Origin: DASWOJ01 sp964242415
GTDB taxonomy: Bacteria > Pseudomonadota > Alphaproteobacteria > Acetobacterales > Acetobacteraceae
Reading direction: 5' to 3'
NCBI GenBank assembly: GCA_964242415.1
Contig: CAXTAT010000001.1
Span: 281,807-345,806, forward strand
DNA: 64,000 bases
Under the pieces are notes generated by a model, which saw nothing but the letters and a program-made list of their open reading frames with translations, was not told the origin of the DNA and ran no database searches. Positions 1 to 10,761 of this stretch are shown piece by piece (within the stretch, counting starts at the first letter, position 1; every line of letters begins with the position of its first letter). Made by a program: the position numbers and the translations under genes.

Positions 1-1
1 C

Positions 2-82
2 ACGGCCGGCGTCGGCGCAGACGTCAGCGCCACCGGCCGTGCCGTAACGCGCGGCGCCAACGACGTGAAGCAAGGCCTGTAG
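2..82 (+). CDS. Entericidin-like small lipoprotein, C-terminal end (partial)
   Basis: Only the last 26 codons are inside the window, ending in TAG at 80-82. The visible peptide is rich in Gly, Ala and Val and ends in ATGRAVTRGANDVKQGL. This resembles the C-terminus of entericidin A/B family lipoproteins, which are short envelope peptides with a lipobox near the start. The lipobox would lie upstream of the window, so the family call rests on the tail alone. The gene lies 84 bp before the acyl-CoA dehydrogenase on the same strand. Confidence 0.5.
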   Translation, partial: TAGVGADVSATGRAVTRGANDVKQGL

Positions 83-166
83 CCCGCCGCGGCGTCAAGT
101 ACAGCCCTTCCGGGGACTGGCGGACCGGTCTAGTCTGCCAGACCCTGGAACGGTAAGGACAGCCCG

Positions 167-1306
167 ATGGATTTCGACCTGAACGACGAGCAGCGGCTGC
201 TCAAGGACAGCGTCGATCGGATGATCGCCGACCGCTACGGCTTTGAGGCCCGGCGTGGCTACCGCGCCGAACCCGACGGCTGGTCGCGCGAGATGTGGCG
301 GCAGTTCGCCGAGCAGGGCTTGCTCGGCCTGCCGTTCGCCGAGGCGGACGGCGGCTTCGGCGGCGGACCCGTCGAGACCGCCATCATCATGGAGGCGTTT
401 GGCCGCGCCCTGGTGGTGGAACCCTACCTCGCCACCGTCGTGATGTGCGGAGGCTTGCTCCGCCACGCCGCAAGCGACGACCAGTTGGCCGAGTTGGTCC
501 CCGCCATAGCCGCCGGCGAGCAGGTGCTGGCCTACGCGCAGGCCGAACGCCAGTCCCGGTGGAGCCTGAACGACGTCGAGACCAAGGCCGAGCCGGACGG
601 CGAAGGTTGGCGCATCACGGGCGAGAAAAGCCTGGTGCTGAACGGCGACTCCGCCGACACCCTGCTGGTAACCGCCCGCACCGCCGGCACGCACCGCGAG
701 CGCCACGGCATCGGCCTGTTCCTGGTGGATGCCAGCAGCGACGGCGTGTCCCGCCGCGGCTACCCCACCCAGGACGGTGCCCGTGCGGCCGAGATCAGCC
801 TCAACGCCGCCCCGGCCCGCGCCGTTGGCGACCCGGCCGAAGCGCTGCCGGTGCTGGAGCGCGTGCAGGACGAGACCCTCGCCGCCGTGAGCGCGGAGGC
901 TGTGGGGGTGATGGACGCCATGCACGCCCTGACCGTCGACTACATGAAGACCCGCAAGCAGTTCGGCCGGGCCATCGGCGAGAACCAGGCGCTGCAGCAT
1001 CGTGCGGTGGACATGTACGTGTCGCTGGAGCAGGCGCGCAGCATGGCGATGTATGCGACCATGATGTCCGTCGATCCCGACCCCCTGGAGCGCCAGCGCG
1101 CCATGCACGCCGCCAAGGTGCAGATCGGCCGCAGCGGCCGGCATATCGGCCAGGAGTCGGTGCAGTTGCACGGCGGCATCGGCGTCACGATGGAGTATGC
1201 CGTCGGCCACCACTTCAAGCGCATGACCATGATCGAGCGTGGCTACGGCGACACCGACAGCCACCTGGCCGCCCTGGCAAGGCTGGGTGGGTTGATCGCC
1301 GCCTGA
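167..1306 (+). CDS. Acyl-CoA dehydrogenase, pimeloyl-CoA dehydrogenase small-subunit type
   Basis: This 379-residue protein has the full acyl-CoA dehydrogenase layout. There is an N-terminal helical domain starting MDFDLNDEQRLLKDSVDRM, a middle beta domain, and a C-terminal helical domain with the KTRKQFGRAIGENQALQHR segment. The LHGGIGVTMEYAVGHHFKR block near the end lies in the FAD and subunit-contact region. The N-terminus and this late block resemble PimD-type subunits of pimeloyl-CoA dehydrogenase, which oxidise acyl-CoA esters with FAD and pass electrons to ETF. The partner large subunit is not in the window. A purine-rich ribosome site (GGTAAGGA) precedes the ATG. The exact substrate is not known. 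Confidence 0.85.
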   Translation: MDFDLNDEQRLLKDSVDRMIADRYGFEARRGYRAEPDGWSREMWRQFAEQGLLGLPFAEADGGFGGGPVETAIIMEAFGRALVVEPYLATVVMCGGLLRHAASDDQLAELVPAIAAGEQVLAYAQAERQSRWSLNDVETKAEPDGEGWRITGEKSLVLNGDSADTLLVTARTAGTHRERHGIGLFLVDASSDGVSRRGYPTQDGARAAEISLNAAPARAVGDPAEALPVLERVQDETLAAVSAEAVGVMDAMHALTVDYMKTRKQFGRAIGENQALQHRAVDMYVSLEQARSMAMYATMMSVDPDPLERQRAMHAAKVQIGRSGRHIGQESVQLHGGIGVTMEYAVGHHFKRMTMIERGYGDTDSHLAALARLGGLIAA

Positions 1307-1466
1307 CGATCCCAGCCAGTCCCGCGGCAAGATTGGTCTCGCCATCGGCGTCCGGTGCGGCTATGGGGTACTCCACAGGGCGGCCCCGGTCGCTGTTATG
1401 GAACGTTGAGGCGTTGCGCTTGACGACGCCGTTCTTGAAGACGTGAGGTTTCACGACTTGAGGTCC

Positions 1467-2300
1467 ATGCCGCCGCTGAACGCTGCCTTGCTTGCTGTGC
1501 TGCTGTCCGCCGTTCCTGTGGTGGCCAAGCCCACCCAGCGCCATCCTGGCCGGCACGCCGCGCCGGCCGTCGCCGCCGTGGAGGCGCCCCCGCCGATCCC
1601 GCAGACGCCCTACGACGCCTGCGACTACGCCATCGCCGCCGCCGAGAAGCCGCCGCACCTGCCCGACAAGCTGCTGCCCGCGATCTCCCGCGTCGAGAGC
1701 GGGCGCCTGGACCCGGCGACCCGGCGGGTGCGCGCCTGGCCCTGGACGATCAATGTGGAGGGCGTCGGCTCCTTCTTCGACACCAAGGAGCAGGCGGTCG
1801 CCACCGTGCAGGCGCTGCAGGCCAAGGGCGTGCGGTCCATCGACGTCGGCTGCATGCAGGTCAACCTGATGCACCACCCCAAGGCGTTCGCCAGCCTCGA
1901 CGAGGCGTTCGAGCCTGCGACGAACGCCGCGTATGCCGCGGGCTTTCTGGCGATGCTGCACCGGCAGTTCAACGACTGGAACCTGGCGACGGCGGCCTAC
2001 CACTCGATGGACCCTGTGCGGGGGGAGGAGTACCAGCGGCTGGTGCTGGGCCGGGTGATGACGCCGATGGGGGCGGGCGGCACGGGGCTGGGGCTGAAGG
2101 GCCTCGGGCCGTATGCGATCTGGCCGCCGCCGGGGACGGCCTATGCCGCGATCCCGCCGGTCAACTTCGCCTTTGGCGCGTTCGGCAGCGGGATCGGCCC
2201 GTCATCGATCCTGATCAACCCGCTGCCGGCGAGGACGCGGGTCATGAAGTTGAAGGGATTGCAACTCGGCCTCCAACCGGGGCTGCTCAGCTTCCGATAG
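1467..2300 (+). CDS. Exported lytic transglycosylase-domain protein
   Basis: An in-frame GTG lies at 1443, but the ATG at 1467 starts a clear signal peptide (MPPLNAALLAVLLSAVPVVA), so I prefer 1467. The mature protein carries an SLT-like lysozyme fold. PAISRVESGR supplies the catalytic-type Glu, and DVGCMQVNLMHH with the later FNDWNLATAAYHS segment matches the Gly-x-Met-Gln-Val-Asn and Ala-Tyr-His pattern of the family. It should cleave or bind peptidoglycan in the periplasm. The last 90 residues are Gly/Pro-rich and of no recognised family. It converges on the acyl-CoA ligase gene across a short hairpin. Confidence 0.8.
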   Translation: MPPLNAALLAVLLSAVPVVAKPTQRHPGRHAAPAVAAVEAPPPIPQTPYDACDYAIAAAEKPPHLPDKLLPAISRVESGRLDPATRRVRAWPWTINVEGVGSFFDTKEQAVATVQALQAKGVRSIDVGCMQVNLMHHPKAFASLDEAFEPATNAAYAAGFLAMLHRQFNDWNLATAAYHSMDPVRGEEYQRLVLGRVMTPMGAGGTGLGLKGLGPYAIWPPPGTAYAAIPPVNFAFGAFGSGIGPSSILINPLPARTRVMKLKGLQLGLQPGLLSFR

Positions 2301-2310
2301 CCGCCACTTC

Positions 2311-2333
2311 TCCCTCTCCCTCCGGGAGAGGGA
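2311..2333. terminator. Perfect hairpin between convergent genes (REP-like)
   Basis: TCCCTCTCCC and GGGAGAGGGA form a perfect 10-bp stem around a TCC loop, between the stop codons of two convergent genes. There is no T-tract, so it is a candidate bidirectional terminator. It is also a short copy of the repeat found at 4186-4338. Confidence 0.5.
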
Positions 2334-2346
2334 GCAGCCAGCAGCC

Positions 2347-3987
2347 CTACTCCGTCAGCGAGGCCAGCTTGAAGTCGCGGAACTGCTGGCGCAGCGCCAG
2401 CTTGTTCAGCTTGCCGGTCGCGGTATGCGGCAGGCTGTCCACCACCACCACCTCATCCGGCGTCCACCACTTGGCGACCTGCCCGGCATACAGCGCCAGC
2501 AGCGCCTCCGGATGCAGGGTGCGCCCGGGTTTCGGCACCACGATCAGCAACGGGCGCTCATCCCACTTGGGGTGCCGCGCCGCGACGATGGCGGCCTCCG
2601 CCACGTCGGGGTGGCCGACGGCGATGTTCTCCAACTGGATCGAGCTGATCCACTCGCCGCCGGACTTCACGATGTCCTTGGTGCGGTCGGTGATCTCCAT
2701 CATGCCGTGCGGATCGATGGTGGCGACATCCCCGGTGGCGAACCACCCCTCCGGGTCCGTCGCGTCCGCCTCCATGCCGATGTAGCGGCGGATCACCCAG
2801 GGGCCGCGCACCTGCAGGTTGCCATAGGTCGTGCCGTCCCACGGCAGCTCCGCCCCCAGGTCGTCCACGATCCGCATGTCCAGCCCCGGCACGGCGCGAC
2901 CCTGCTTGTATTGCAGCCGCTTGGCCTCCGCCGCCGACAGCCCCGCGAACTCCACCTTCGGCGCATAGAAGGTGCCAAGCGGGCTGGTCTCCGTCATGCC
3001 CCAGGCATGGTCCACCTGCACGCCGTACTCCGTCTCGAAGGCGTCGATCAGCATGGCCGGGCAGGCGGAGCCGCCGCACACCAGGCGCTTCAAGGTATCC
3101 AGCCGCGTGCCGGTCGCGCGCAGGTGCTGCAGCAGGCCCATCCACACCGTCGGGACCCCGGCGGACATCGTGACGCCCTCCTCGTTCATCAGCGCCGCCA
3201 CGCTCGGCCCGTCCAGGTGGCGGCCGGGCATGATCAGCGACGCCCCGGCCATGGGCGCCGCATACGGGATGCCCCAGGCGTTGACGTGGAACATGGGCAC
3301 CACCGGCATCACCCGGTCGGTGGCGCGCAGCCCGAACACGTCGGCCATGTTGACGGCATAGGCATGGATCAGGGTGCTGCGATGGCTGTACAGCACGCCC
3401 TTGGGCCGCCCGGTGGTGCCGCTGGTGTAACACAGGGCGCTGGCCAGCGCCTCGTCCAGCAACGGCCAGGCGTAATCGCCGTCCTGCGCGGCCAGCAGCG
3501 CCTCGTAGCACAGCAGCATCTGGCCCGGCGCCACCGCGACCTCCGGCATTGCGTCCTCGTCCGCCAGCACCACCACGGCGCGGACGGCAGGGACATGCGG
3601 GGCGATGGCGGCGACGATGGCGAGGAAGCTGGTGTCCACGCACAGCACCACGCTGCCGGCGTCGTTCAGGATGTGGGCGATGTCGTCCGCGGCCAGCCGC
3701 GGGTTCACGGTGTGGATGATCGCGCCCATGCCGGACACGGCGTAGTACAGCTCCAGGTGGCGGTGGCCGTTCCACGCCAGGGTCGCCACCCGGTCGGAGG
3801 GTCCAACGCCGAGGGCCTGCAGGGCGCGGGCAAGCTGCCGGGCGCGCTGCTCGATGCCGGCGTAGGTGGTGCGGTGGGTGGCGCCCTCGGTGGTGCGGGA
3901 CACCACCTGCGCCGTGCCGTGGTGCCGGGCGGCGTGGGTGAGGATGGAGGAGATCAGCAGCGGCTGCGATTGCATCAGTCCAAGCAT
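2347..3987 (-). CDS. Fatty acid--CoA ligase (AMP-binding, DmdB-like medium-chain type)
   Basis: This 546-residue member of the ANL superfamily activates a carboxylic acid with ATP and joins it to CoA. The P-loop signature SALCYTSGTTGRPKGV, the HAWGMTETSP motif, the GWFATGDVATIDPHG motif and the C-terminal catalytic-lysine region LPHTATGKLNKLALR are all present. The overall pattern resembles the long/medium-chain and 3-methylmercaptopropionyl-CoA ligase group. The frame stays open upstream to 4158, but the ATG at 3987 begins MLGLMQSQPLLISSILTHAA, the normal family start. Together with the nearby acyl-CoA dehydrogenase it suggests fatty-acid catabolism. The substrate is uncertain. Confidence 0.85.
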   Translation of the reverse strand: MLGLMQSQPLLISSILTHAARHHGTAQVVSRTTEGATHRTTYAGIEQRARQLARALQALGVGPSDRVATLAWNGHRHLELYYAVSGMGAIIHTVNPRLAADDIAHILNDAGSVVLCVDTSFLAIVAAIAPHVPAVRAVVVLADEDAMPEVAVAPGQMLLCYEALLAAQDGDYAWPLLDEALASALCYTSGTTGRPKGVLYSHRSTLIHAYAVNMADVFGLRATDRVMPVVPMFHVNAWGIPYAAPMAGASLIMPGRHLDGPSVAALMNEEGVTMSAGVPTVWMGLLQHLRATGTRLDTLKRLVCGGSACPAMLIDAFETEYGVQVDHAWGMTETSPLGTFYAPKVEFAGLSAAEAKRLQYKQGRAVPGLDMRIVDDLGAELPWDGTTYGNLQVRGPWVIRRYIGMEADATDPEGWFATGDVATIDPHGMMEITDRTKDIVKSGGEWISSIQLENIAVGHPDVAEAAIVAARHPKWDERPLLIVVPKPGRTLHPEALLALYAGQVAKWWTPDEVVVVDSLPHTATGKLNKLALRQQFRDFKLASLTE

Positions 3988-4185
3988 GACGGTTCCTAGC
4001 AGGACGTTCCCGGGCGCCGTCTGGATGCGGCGGTGGCATAGAGTGGACCGGGCGCGGCGGACTGTCACGGGCGAGTGCGTTGAAAACCCGCCGCCATTTC
4101 GGCGCCATCGCGGCCGGCGACCTGTTGGGCGTGGATTGACGGCCGATGCTCGCGCCAAAGCGCCACCGGTCCAGCATGCTGATCG

Positions 4186-4338
4186 CTTCTCCCTCTCCCT
4201 CCGGGAGAGGGTCGGGGTGAGGGGGAGGCCACAAGCGCCAAACCCGGCATGCTTGGGAGCGGAGTTCGTCCTCGAACCGGGTAGAGGCCCTTACTGCCTC
4301 CCTCACCCCGGCCCTCCTCCCGGAGGGGGAGGGAGCAG
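4186..4338. repeat. Two inverted GC-rich palindromic repeat copies (REP/BIME-like)
   Basis: A unit at about 4186-4232 (CCCTCTCCCTCCGGGAGAGG followed by TCGGGGTGAGGG) is repeated in inverted orientation at about 4297-4338. Each unit has its own short hairpin, and the two can also pair with each other. Related sequence appears at 2311-2333 and 34150-34210. This is a dispersed intergenic repeat and does not look coding. Confidence 0.65.
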
Positions 4339-4367
4339 GCACCGTCCTCACGCCACATGCGATCGTC

Positions 4368-5081
4368 TCACGGAGCAGCGGAGGCGACCTCGTCCACCGC
4401 AGCCCAGCCGAATCGCAGCAGCGGCAGCGCAGCTTCACCCAGGTCCACGATGGCGCCGACCAGCGCCGGCCCAGTCGTGACCTCCAACGGCAAATCCCGC
4501 CGCACCAGGAACGACTTCAGCCGCAGCGCCGGGGCAACCGGGCTGTCCCTGAGATCCTCGAACCCGCGCGGCATCCGCGTCAAGGTATCGGTCGGGTCCA
4601 GCACAAGGCCAACCGCAGCCAGGTCCGCTTGCATCGCTTGGAAACGGTCGGGATGGACCCGGATGCGTTCCCGGATGGCATCCAGCACGTCCGGCTCCGG
4701 CCGATAGTACGCGGCGGCAGCAAAGCAGCCCTCCGCCGCAAAGTGGAAATATAGCACCCCCGCCCCGTCCTTGCTGCTACCCTGGCGATACCAGACAGCG
4801 CCGACGGAGGTCTTGTAAGGGCTTTTGTCGCCGCTGAACCGGGTATCGCGGTGAATGCGAAAGGTGGACCGCTTGGGATCACCCTCCAATGGCAAGCCCC
4901 GCCGGGCCAGCTCGGCGGTGACCTCGGTGATCACCGCGGCGATCGGCTGCTTGACCGCCTTCTCATAGACCGCCCGGTTCGCCTCGAACCAAGGCCTGGA
5001 GTTGTTCAGGCCCAGCTCGATCAGAAAACGGTAGGCGGCCGGGGTAAATCCCGCAAACGGGCGGACTGACCCGGCCGCCAC
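4368..5081 (-). CDS. DUF2461 (TIGR02453) family protein
   Basis: This 237-residue protein starts at GTG 5081, 18 bp after the glutaredoxin stop, and is probably cotranscribed with it. It has the DUF2461 hallmarks: FLIELGLNNSRPWFEANRAVYE near the start, FRIHRDTRFSGDKSPYKT in the middle, and GVLYFHFAAEGCFAAAAYYRPEP after that. The family is widespread and has no established biochemical role. Nothing visible points to a membrane location. Confidence 0.85.
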   Translation of the reverse strand: MAAGSVRPFAGFTPAAYRFLIELGLNNSRPWFEANRAVYEKAVKQPIAAVITEVTAELARRGLPLEGDPKRSTFRIHRDTRFSGDKSPYKTSVGAVWYRQGSSKDGAGVLYFHFAAEGCFAAAAYYRPEPDVLDAIRERIRVHPDRFQAMQADLAAVGLVLDPTDTLTRMPRGFEDLRDSPVAPALRLKSFLVRRDLPLEVTTGPALVGAIVDLGEAALPLLRFGWAAVDEVASAAP

Positions 5082-5099
5082 TCCCGTACGTGTCGAGGC

Positions 5100-5438
5100 T
5101 TACGCGTCGGCCTGGTGCGGCACGCCCTTCTCGGTCAGCATCGTCTCCAACTCGCCCGACTGATACATCTCGGTAATGATGTCGCAGCCGCCAACGAACT
5201 CCCCAGCGACATAAAGCTGCGGCACCGTCGGCCAGTTGCTGAACGCCTTGATCCCGTCGCGCAGCTCCGGGTCCTCCAGCACGTTCGCGGTCTGGAACGG
5301 GACGCCCATGTGCGTCAGGATCTGCACGACCCGGGCGGAGAAGCCGCACTGCGGGAACATGGCATTGCCCTTCATGTAAAGCATGACGGGGTTGGCGGTG
5401 ATCTCGCCATGGATGCGCTCGGCAACGGGGGTGCTCAT
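5100..5438 (-). CDS. grxD: Monothiol glutaredoxin, Grx4/GrxD type
   Basis: This 112-residue protein has the CGFS active site (PQCGFSARVV, about residue 32) that defines class II monothiol glutaredoxins. It also has the WPTVPQLYVAGEFVGGCDI segment that binds glutathione. Such proteins carry and transfer 2Fe-2S clusters, often in complex with BolA. The bolA gene lies directly upstream with an 11-bp gap, which fits that partnership. The product should be cytoplasmic. Confidence 0.95.
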   Translation of the reverse strand: MSTPVAERIHGEITANPVMLYMKGNAMFPQCGFSARVVQILTHMGVPFQTANVLEDPELRDGIKAFSNWPTVPQLYVAGEFVGGCDIITEMYQSGELETMLTEKGVPHQADA

Positions 5439-5449
5439 CGTGGTGGTTC

Positions 5450-5683
5450 CTACTGTGGGTGGGAGGTTTGCAGGGCCAGGGCGTGCAGCTCGCCCCCCAT
5501 GCGGCCGCGCAGGGCGGCATACACCATCTGGTGCTGCTGGACGCGGGACCGGCCGCGGAAGGCTTCGCTGACCACGGTGGCGGCGTAGTGGTCGCCGTCG
5601 CCGGCCAGGTCGTCGATGCGGACCTGGGCGTCGGGCAGGGCAGCCCGGATCAGCGCCTCGATCTCGCTTGCCACCATCGCCAT
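5450..5683 (-). CDS. bolA: BolA family protein
   Basis: This 77-residue protein has the BolA fold pattern. An N-terminal helix (IEALIRAALPDAQVRI) is followed by GDGDHYAATVVSEAFRGRSR and the conserved HQMVYAALRGRMGGELHALAL helix. BolA proteins pair with CGFS glutaredoxins in iron-sulfur handling, and grxD is the next gene. It lies 3 bp after the purL stop, so it probably shares the purine operon transcript. Start could be 5683 or the second ATG at 5677. Confidence 0.92.
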   Translation of the reverse strand: MAMVASEIEALIRAALPDAQVRIDDLAGDGDHYAATVVSEAFRGRSRVQQHQMVYAALRGRMGGELHALALQTSHPQ

Positions 5684-5686
5684 CGG

Positions 5687-7857
<2,171 letters not shown>

Positions 7858-7861
<4 letters not shown>

Positions 7862-8544
7862 GCGGCCAGCGCCTCCACCATGCCGGTGAACAGCGGCAAG
7901 CCGTCAATGCCCATCAGCGGGTCCACCAGGTCCTCGGGATGCGGCATCAGCCCCATCACCCGCAGGTTGGGGCTGAGGATGCCGGCAATGGCGCGGGCGG
8001 ACCCGTTCGGCGCCGGGTCCAGCACCGTGCCGTCCGGTGCGGCGTAGCGCAGCAGCACCAGTCCGTCGCCCTCCAGCCGGTCCAGCGTCGCGTCGTCGGC
8101 GAAGTAGTTGCCGTCGCCATGCGCCATCGGCGCGCGGAACACCTGGCCCGGCGTATAATGCCGGCTGTAGGCGGTATCCGCCCGCTCCACCCGCAGGTGG
8201 CAATCCCCCGACAGGAACCGCAGCCCGGCATTCCGCAGCAACGCGCCCGGCAGCAGCCCGGCCTCCGTCAATATCTGGAATCCGTTGCACACCCCCAGCA
8301 CATGCCCACCCGCCGCCGCAAACGTGCGTACGGCGTCCATGACCGGCGACCGCGCCGCCATGGCGCCGCAGCGCAGGTAATCGCCATGGCTGAACCCGCC
8401 GGGCAGCACCACCAGGTCCAGGCCCGCCACGCTGGTCTCGCCATGCCACACCATGCGCGGGCGCTGCCCGGTGACGCGTTGCAGCGCGATGGCCATGTCG
8501 CGCTCCCGGTTGGTACCCGGGAACACGACGATGCCGGCGTTCAT
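7858..8544 (-). CDS. purQ: Phosphoribosylformylglycinamidine synthase, glutaminase subunit PurQ
   Basis: This 228-residue class I glutamine amidotransferase supplies ammonia to PurL. The nucleophile is in GVCNGFQIL (Cys86 from this start). The oxyanion-strand motif VVLPGGFSHGDYLRCGA is present, and the C-terminal MPHPEDLVDPLMG carries the catalytic His and Glu. The frame is open to 8586, but the ATG at 8544 gives the conserved start MNAGIVVFPGTNRERD. It overlaps purL by ATGA and begins 10 bp after the Rap1a-like gene. Confidence 0.96.
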
Positions 8545-8554
8545 CGGGCAGGCG

Positions 8555-8920
8555 TTACTGGCAGGCGTAGGACGCGCGCAGGGCATCCGCGACGACGCCC
8601 GCAGCCTGGCGGTTGGCGCTTTCCGGATGCTGCTTGAGGAAATTGATCACGGTATCGCGCTGGCGCACGCCAGTGACCTCGCTGGGCACGCACACGTAGG
8701 CCGGCAACGCCCCGCCCTTGCTGCCGTCCTGCGGCCGCAACTCCTGGTACAGGCTGATGGAGTCGCTGATGCCCTCGATATAGGCCGTGCAGCTCGTGGT
8801 CGTCCTGGGGTTGGTGCAGATCTGCAACAGCTTGTTGCCGTTCACGGCGGAGAACCGGGCGGCATGGGCACCGCCGGCTAGGGCAACAACGGCAACGCAG
8901 GCGAAAAGGGCGGTTTTCAT
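8555..8920 (-). CDS. Exported Rap1a/Tai-like protein inside the purine operon
   Basis: This 121-residue protein has a signal peptide (MKTALFACVAVVALAGGAHA). A small domain follows, with LLQICTN, the Cys-containing TSCTAYIEGISDSISL segment, a YVCVPSEVTGVRQRDTVINFL helix, and a C-terminal VVADALRASYACQ. This is the pattern of the Rap1a/Tai domain, whose founders are immunity proteins against type VI peptidoglycan amidases. Many family members have no known toxin, and none is visible here. The ATG overlaps the purS stop as ATGA, so it is coupled to purine genes, which is unexpected for a periplasmic protein. An actual immunity role is not supported by context. Confidence 0.75.
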   Translation of the reverse strand: MKTALFACVAVVALAGGAHAARFSAVNGNKLLQICTNPRTTTSCTAYIEGISDSISLYQELRPQDGSKGGALPAYVCVPSEVTGVRQRDTVINFLKQHPESANRQAAGVVADALRASYACQ

Positions 8921-9159
8921 GGGCTGATCTCCACGTTGAAGCTCTCAATGACGGTGTTGGCCAACAGGCGCCGGGCCATCGCCTCGGCCTCGGAACGGGC
9001 GCGGGCCGGGTCGGGTTCAGCCAGGTCCAACTCGATGACCTTGCCGGCGCGGACCTCGCCCACATTGGAAAAACCTAGCGAGTGCAGCGCATGGCCAATG
9101 GCCTTGCCCTGCGGGTCCAGCACGCCCTGCTTGAGCATGACGGTCACGACGGCCTTCAC
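8917..9159 (-). CDS. purS: Phosphoribosylformylglycinamidine synthase subunit PurS
   Basis: This 80-residue protein has the PurS pattern: a beta strand KAVVTVMLKQGVLDPQGKAI, then HSLGFSNVGEVRAGKVIELDL and an alpha helix, ending LLANTVIESFNVEI. PurS bridges PurQ and PurL in the FGAM synthase complex. The start is a GTG at 9159 that overlaps the purC stop as GTGA. Its own stop overlaps the next gene's ATG. The frame continues upstream inside purC, but those codons have no PurS character. Confidence 0.93.
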   Translation of the reverse strand: MKAVVTVMLKQGVLDPQGKAIGHALHSLGFSNVGEVRAGKVIELDLAEPDPARARSEAEAMARRLLANTVIESFNVEISP

Positions 9160-9920
9160 TGCACCGCCTCCGGCCCCTTCAGGTCGTTGTTCCCCGCCTC
9201 CGGCAGGATGCCCAGCCGGCGGGCGACCTCCTGATAGGCTTCCTCCACCCGGCCCATATCGCGGCGGAACCGGTCCTTGTCCATCTTCTCGTTGGTCTTG
9301 CTGTCCCATAGCCGGCAGTTGTCCGGACTGATCTCGTCGGCGAGCACGATCCGCATGTCGTCCTCCTCCCACAACCGCCCGAACTCCAGCTTGAAATCCA
9401 CCAGGGTGATGCCGACGCCCAGGAACAGCCCGGACAGGAAGTCGTTCACCCGCAACGTGAGGCTGACGATGTCGTCCATGTCCTGCGTGCTGGCCCAGCC
9501 GAACGCGGTGATGTGCTCCTCGGCCACCATCGGGTCGTTCAGGCCGTCGTTCTTGTAATAGTACTCGATGATGCTGCGCGGCAGCCGCGTACCCTCCGGG
9601 ATGCCCAGGCGCACCGACAGGCTGCCGGCGGCGACGTTGCGGACCACGATCTCCAACGGGATGATCTCGACCTCGCGGATCAACTGCTCCCGCATGTTCA
9701 GCCGGCGGACGAAATGGGTGGGCACGCCGATGTCGGACAGGCGCATCATCAGGTACTCGCTGATGCGGTTGTTCAGCACGCCTTTGCCGGTGATGGTCCC
9801 CTTCTTGGCGCCGTTGCCGGCGGTCGCGTCGTCCTTGAAATATTGCACAAGCGTGCCGGGTTCCGGACCCTCGAACAGCACCTTGGCCTTGCCTTCATAG
9901 AGTTGTCGGCGGCGTGCCAT
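9156..9920 (-). CDS. purC: Phosphoribosylaminoimidazole-succinocarboxamide synthase
   Basis: This 254-residue SAICAR synthetase joins aspartate to CAIR using ATP. It has the N-terminal RRRQLYEGKAKVLFEGPEPG glycine-rich segment, the FKDDATAGNGAKKGTI motif, the RNVAAGSLSVRLGIPEGT segment, the LVDFKLEFGR motif and LADEISPDNCRLWD. The family start is the ATG at 9920; the frame is open to 10073 but that part is unrelated. It is coupled to purS by a GTGA overlap. The bifunctional length seen in eukaryotes is absent. Confidence 0.96.
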   Translation of the reverse strand: MARRRQLYEGKAKVLFEGPEPGTLVQYFKDDATAGNGAKKGTITGKGVLNNRISEYLMMRLSDIGVPTHFVRRLNMREQLIREVEIIPLEIVVRNVAAGSLSVRLGIPEGTRLPRSIIEYYYKNDGLNDPMVAEEHITAFGWASTQDMDDIVSLTLRVNDFLSGLFLGVGITLVDFKLEFGRLWEEDDMRIVLADEISPDNCRLWDSKTNEKMDKDRFRRDMGRVEEAYQEVARRLGILPEAGNNDLKGPEAVQ

Positions 9921-10009
9921 GCGTGGCCTCCTGATCGCTGCACGGCCCGACACGGGGCCATGCGCCGCCGCTATAGCAGCCAAGGCGTCCGCCCGCCACG
10001 TCTGGCACG

Positions 10010-10735
10010 TCAACTTGCAACGGGAACCCGCCCAAACCGCGTCCGGTCCGGTGGCCCGGCGGCGAACAGCCACACCGGCGCCCCCTCCGCCGGCAGCCCG
10101 ACCAGGGAGGAGCAGACCGTTCCGAAACCGTCGCGCGCCGGAACGTTGATCGCCGTCGCCCCGCCCGACGCATCCGACAGCAGGCTGATCCAGGCCGCCC
10201 AGTCATTCTGTCCCGGATCAGGCGCGGGCGCGGCCTGGAACCGCGGCAGGTGCGCCATGCCCCTGGTGCTGGCGGGATCGTCCGGGTCATGCGCGGTGAC
10301 GATGTGCACGCCGGGCGGCAAGGCCCAGCCCTCCGGCCGCCCAGCGCCCAGCCCGCGCACGAAGTGGGCCGATGCCCGGTCGGCGATCACCATGTTGAAC
10401 GTCCGGTAGGCGCCGGCATCCAGGGCCTGCATCGCCGCCGCCGCCTCCACCGCCGAGGCATGGCCCACGGCAAGCAACGGCAGCTCGCCCCGGCTCAGCT
10501 TGCCCGGCGCCGGGCCGAGGCTGCCGGGACGGTTCAGCACAGCCGCGACCAGGCCGCCACGCATCGCCATCCAGGTGCCGCCGCCGAGGCGGTCCCGCCC
10601 GGCCACCACGCCGGGCCGGTCCGGCCAATGCGGCCCAGGCGGGTCCCACGGCCGGCCGATCTGCTCATCGCGGTTGGCGGCAAGAAGCAGCGGCCAGGGA
10701 TGCCCTGGCCGCAAGTTCAGAACAACGGTGCACAC
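10010..10735 (-). CDS. NRDE family protein (TANGO2-like)
   Basis: This 241-residue protein begins MCTVVLNLRPGHPWPLLLAANRDE, the Asn-Arg-Asp-Glu signature of the family with a Cys at position 2. It continues with GVVAGRDRLGGGTWMAM and FNMVIADRASAHFV. The conserved Cys2 suggests an N-terminal nucleophile fold, but that is inference. Human TANGO2 affects haem or lipid handling, and bacterial members are uncharacterised. It lies between purC and the small secreted gene on the purine strand, 89 bp upstream of purC. Confidence 0.85.
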   Translation of the reverse strand: MCTVVLNLRPGHPWPLLLAANRDEQIGRPWDPPGPHWPDRPGVVAGRDRLGGGTWMAMRGGLVAAVLNRPGSLGPAPGKLSRGELPLLAVGHASAVEAAAAMQALDAGAYRTFNMVIADRASAHFVRGLGAGRPEGWALPPGVHIVTAHDPDDPASTRGMAHLPRFQAAPAPDPGQNDWAAWISLLSDASGGATAINVPARDGFGTVCSSLVGLPAEGAPVWLFAAGPPDRTRFGRVPVAS

Positions 10736-10761
10736 GGCGGCGGGTATGCCACCGGGTGCGG

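Noticed and set aside
2425..3999. A 524-codon plus-strand frame opposite the acyl-CoA ligase
   Set aside because: It mirrors a clear enzyme on the other strand, and its translation is a GC-skew shadow rich in His, Gln, and Arg.
8555..8920. Calling the Rap1a-like protein a type VI immunity protein
   Set aside because: There is no effector, VgrG or PAAR gene nearby. Similarity of domain alone does not show immunity.
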